Source: DAIOHQ01 sp036744635
GTDB lineage: Bacteria; Planctomycetota; Phycisphaerae; Tepidisphaerales; Tepidisphaeraceae
NCBI GenBank assembly: GCA_036744635.1
Contig: DAIOHQ010000226.1
Span: 1-8,046, forward strand
DNA length: 8,046 nt
Reading direction: 5' to 3'
A program made the translations under genes and the position numbers. Under the pieces are notes generated by a model. The model ran no database searches, was not told where the DNA came from, and saw only the letters and a program-made list of their open reading frames with translations. This document shows positions 6,287 through 8,046 of this stretch, piece by piece (position 1 is the stretch's first letter; every line of letters starts with the position of its first letter).

Positions 6287-7825
6287 TTACAGCGAGCAGG
6301 CGATGATCGGCTCGGGCGCACCCTCCTGGCCCTGGAACCACCGCCGCCCATCCAGCTCGATCAGGTCCATCGCCCGCTTCGGTCCCCAGGAGCCGGGGGA
6401 ATATTCCGCCGGCGGCTTCTTGGATTTCGCCCAACCCTGCTCGACCGGATCGATCACCGCCCACGCCGCCTCGGCCTCATCGCCGCGGATAAAGAGCGTC
6501 TGATCGCCGGTCATGGCGTCATAAATGAGCCGCTCGTACGCCTCGGGCGGTTCCACGTGGAACGTCGTCTTGTAGAGGAAATCCAGCGCCACCGGCTTGA
6601 TGTTCATCTGGCCGCCGGGCACCTTTCCGTTCATCCGCCAACTGATTCCCTCTTCCGGCTGCACGCGGATTACCAAGTCGTTGGGATAAACCGGCGACTC
6701 GCACTGCTTTTGGAAGAGCGTCAGCGGCGGACTGCGGAAGCGCACGACGACTTCGCTGAGCTTCTGCGCGAGGAACTTGCCGGTGCGCAGATAAAACGGC
6801 GTGCCGCTCCAGCGCCAGTTGTCGATGTAAAGTTTCAGCGCCGCGAAAGTTTCCGTCTGCGAGCCGGCCGGGACATCCTTTTCCTTGAGGTATCCAGGCG
6901 ATTTCTGCCCGGCCGCCTCGCCGGCGGAATATTGCCCGCGCACGGTGAAATCATCCACCGCGGTTGGGCGGATCGGCCGCACGCATTTGAATACCTTGAC
7001 CTTCTCATCGCGAATCGAGATCGCATCCAGCGCCGCCGGCGGCTCCATCGCCACCAGGGCCATGAGCTGGAACATGTGGTTCTGCACCATGTCGCGCAGG
7101 GCGCCGCTGCGGTCGTAATAGCCGCCGCGGGTGCCGACGCCGAGGGTTTCACTGACGGTGATCTGCACGTGGTCGATGTACTTGTAGTTCCAGATCGGCT
7201 CGAGGATCGCGTTGGCGAAGCGCATCACCATCATGTTCTGCACGGTCTCTTTGCCGAGGTAGTGGTCGATGCGGAAAATCTGCTCTTCGTTGAAATATTT
7301 GTGCAGCAGCGTGTTGAGCTGCCGCGCGGTCTGCAGGTCGTGTCCGAACGGCTTTTCGATGATGATGCGCTCAAAGCGCTGGTCATCGTATTCCCCCTTG
7401 TCCGCCAGGCGGCGCTCGCCGAGACAGGTGATGATCGGCTCGAAGGCATTGGGCGGCGTGGCGAGGTAAAATAGGCGATTGTGCTCGGTGTTTCCAAATT
7501 GTTCGTCGTACTTCATGAGCTGCAGCGCGACGCACTGGTGGTCTTCCTTCGAGCCGTAATCAGCGCGGGTGTAGAAAAAGCGCGGCTCGAGGCTTTTCCA
7601 GAGCGCCTCGTCGATCGGCTTGGAGCGGGCGTATTTCTCGATCGCCTCGCGGGCTTCCTTGCGAAAGGCTTCATCAGACATTTCCGTGCGCGAAAAACCG
7701 AGGATGTACGAGTTCTCATCCAGTAGTTTTTCCCGAGCCATCTCGTAGATGGCGGGAATCAGCTTCCGCCTGGCCAGGTCGCCGCTGGCCCCGAAAATCA
7801 CAATCCCGCACGCCGCTGCCGGCAT
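6287..7825 (-). CDS. zwf: Glucose-6-phosphate 1-dehydrogenase
   Basis: Zwf catalyses the first step of the oxidative pentose phosphate pathway: glucose-6-phosphate plus NAD(P)+ gives 6-phosphogluconolactone and NAD(P)H, in the cytoplasm. From ATG 7825 it has 512 residues, within the usual range of about 490-515. The N-terminal dinucleotide fold carries GASGDLARRKLIPAIY (12-27). The coenzyme/substrate lysine is in EKPFGHD (Lys158). The family signature RIDHYLGKE (185-193) is intact, and the catalytic-base histidine is expected at His250 in QNHMFQ. The frame also opens with GTG at 7834, but AAAGGTG at 7832-7838 overlaps that codon and sits 6 nt before ATG 7825, so the ATG is preferred. No 6-phosphogluconolactonase or 6-phosphogluconate dehydrogenase gene is in the window. 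The downstream partner is an aldo/keto reductase. A 78-bp inverted-repeat element lies about 40 nt upstream of the start. Confidence 0.97.
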   Translation of the reverse strand: MPAAACGIVIFGASGDLARRKLIPAIYEMAREKLLDENSYILGFSRTEMSDEAFRKEAREAIEKYARSKPIDEALWKSLEPRFFYTRADYGSKEDHQCVALQLMKYDEQFGNTEHNRLFYLATPPNAFEPIITCLGERRLADKGEYDDQRFERIIIEKPFGHDLQTARQLNTLLHKYFNEEQIFRIDHYLGKETVQNMMVMRFANAILEPIWNYKYIDHVQITVSETLGVGTRGGYYDRSGALRDMVQNHMFQLMALVAMEPPAALDAISIRDEKVKVFKCVRPIRPTAVDDFTVRGQYSAGEAAGQKSPGYLKEKDVPAGSQTETFAALKLYIDNWRWSGTPFYLRTGKFLAQKLSEVVVRFRSPPLTLFQKQCESPVYPNDLVIRVQPEEGISWRMNGKVPGGQMNIKPVALDFLYKTTFHVEPPEAYERLIYDAMTGDQTLFIRGDEAEAAWAVIDPVEQGWAKSKKPPAEYSPGSWGPKRAMDLIELDGRRWFQGQEGAPEPIIACSL

Positions 7826-7831
7826 AAGACG

Positions 7832-7838
7832 CACCTTT
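7832..7838 (-). promoter_or_regulatory. Ribosome binding site deciding the zwf start
   Basis: AAAGGTG on the minus strand, 6 nt before ATG 7825. It overlaps the alternative GTG start at 7834, which argues against that codon. Confidence 0.6.
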
Positions 7839-7866
7839 CTGAAAGGAGACGCAATCAGCGCCCTGG

Positions 7867-7944
7867 TGTCATCCGGAGGTACTCCGAAGGATCTGGCCGC
7901 GAATGGTGATCCGCGCAGATTCTTCGCAGTGGCTCAGAATGACA
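7867..7944. repeat. 78-bp inverted-repeat element (MITE/REP-like)
   Basis: The left arm 7867-7895 and the reverse complement of the right arm 7916-7944 are both 29 bp and match at 23 positions. Both ends begin TGTCAT, both arms contain CGAAG, and both inner ends finish in ATCTG. The 20-bp centre (7896-7915) is unpaired or weakly paired. The whole element can fold into one long imperfect hairpin and has no coding capacity. Similar palindromes ending in CAGAATGACA are, from general familiarity, scattered in many bacterial genomes, but copy number here cannot be judged. It sits 41 nt upstream of the zwf ATG, inside the probable promoter or 5' leader. The remaining bases to the window end (7945-8046) show no recognisable gene. 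Confidence 0.7.
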
Positions 7945-8046
7945 TTAGCGCTGTCTCAAGATTGCATTATCACGCCGGTGATTTAGACCGGATTGACCTT
8001 CCCCACGAACGGTGGGCGCGCCGCGGGGATTAATTGAGGCTTGCCT

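Noticed and set aside
6557..7474. 305-codon plus-strand frame antisense to zwf
   Set aside because: His/Arg/Val-rich composition typical of a GC-rich antisense shadow. zwf on the other strand is unambiguous.
7975..8016. Two small hairpins (CCGGT/ACCGG and CCCAC/GTGGG) near the window end
   Set aside because: Stems are 5 bp each, and such hairpins are common by chance in GC-rich DNA. No gene end is visible to give them a role.
7749..8033. 94-codon plus-strand frame over the zwf start and upstream region
   Set aside because: It runs antisense through zwf and through the 78-bp repeat element, with no recognisable protein features.

Overview
The window reads as an ordinary chromosomal stretch of a GC-rich bacterium. 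It holds six intact genes in three blocks, separated by short intergenic regions that carry palindromic repeat elements. My best guess at the source is a Planctomycetota bacterium, perhaps Phycisphaerae-like. That rests on the secreted/membrane protein paired with an ABC ATPase, the base composition and the dispersed hairpin repeats. It is inference, because no rRNA or other phylogenetic marker is present.

Block 1 (plus strand, about 95-3837): moaC (molybdopterin precursor synthesis), then a 703-residue exported protein with two central membrane helices, then a stand-alone ABC-transporter ATPase. Spacing is tight (39 nt and 17 nt), so the three are probably cotranscribed. The exported protein and the ATPase look like a functional pair. 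No ABC permease is visible, so the transporter is incomplete within this window.

Block 2 (plus strand, 4047-5252): a class I PLP-dependent aminotransferase of the aspartate aminotransferase type, preceded by about 210 nt of non-coding DNA with a hairpin repeat.

Block 3 (minus strand, 7825-5326): zwf (glucose-6-phosphate dehydrogenase) followed after 28 nt by an aldo/keto reductase. This is a probable two-gene operon convergent with the aminotransferase. Zwf makes NADPH, and the reductase is of an NAD(P)H-using family.

Non-coding structure is the least ordinary part of the window. (i) Two direct copies of a 42-46 bp repeat with a hairpin core lie at 22-67 and 3886-3931, each upstream of a gene. 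(ii) A perfect 8-bp GC hairpin nested inside an outer 6-bp inverted repeat sits between the convergent genes at 5284-5326. (iii) A 78-bp element with 29-bp imperfect terminal inverted repeats (7867-7944) sits just upstream of zwf and looks like a miniature mobile or REP-type element. I found no CRISPR array, tRNA, rRNA, transposase, phage gene or obvious defence system. No gap between genes exceeds 300 nt.
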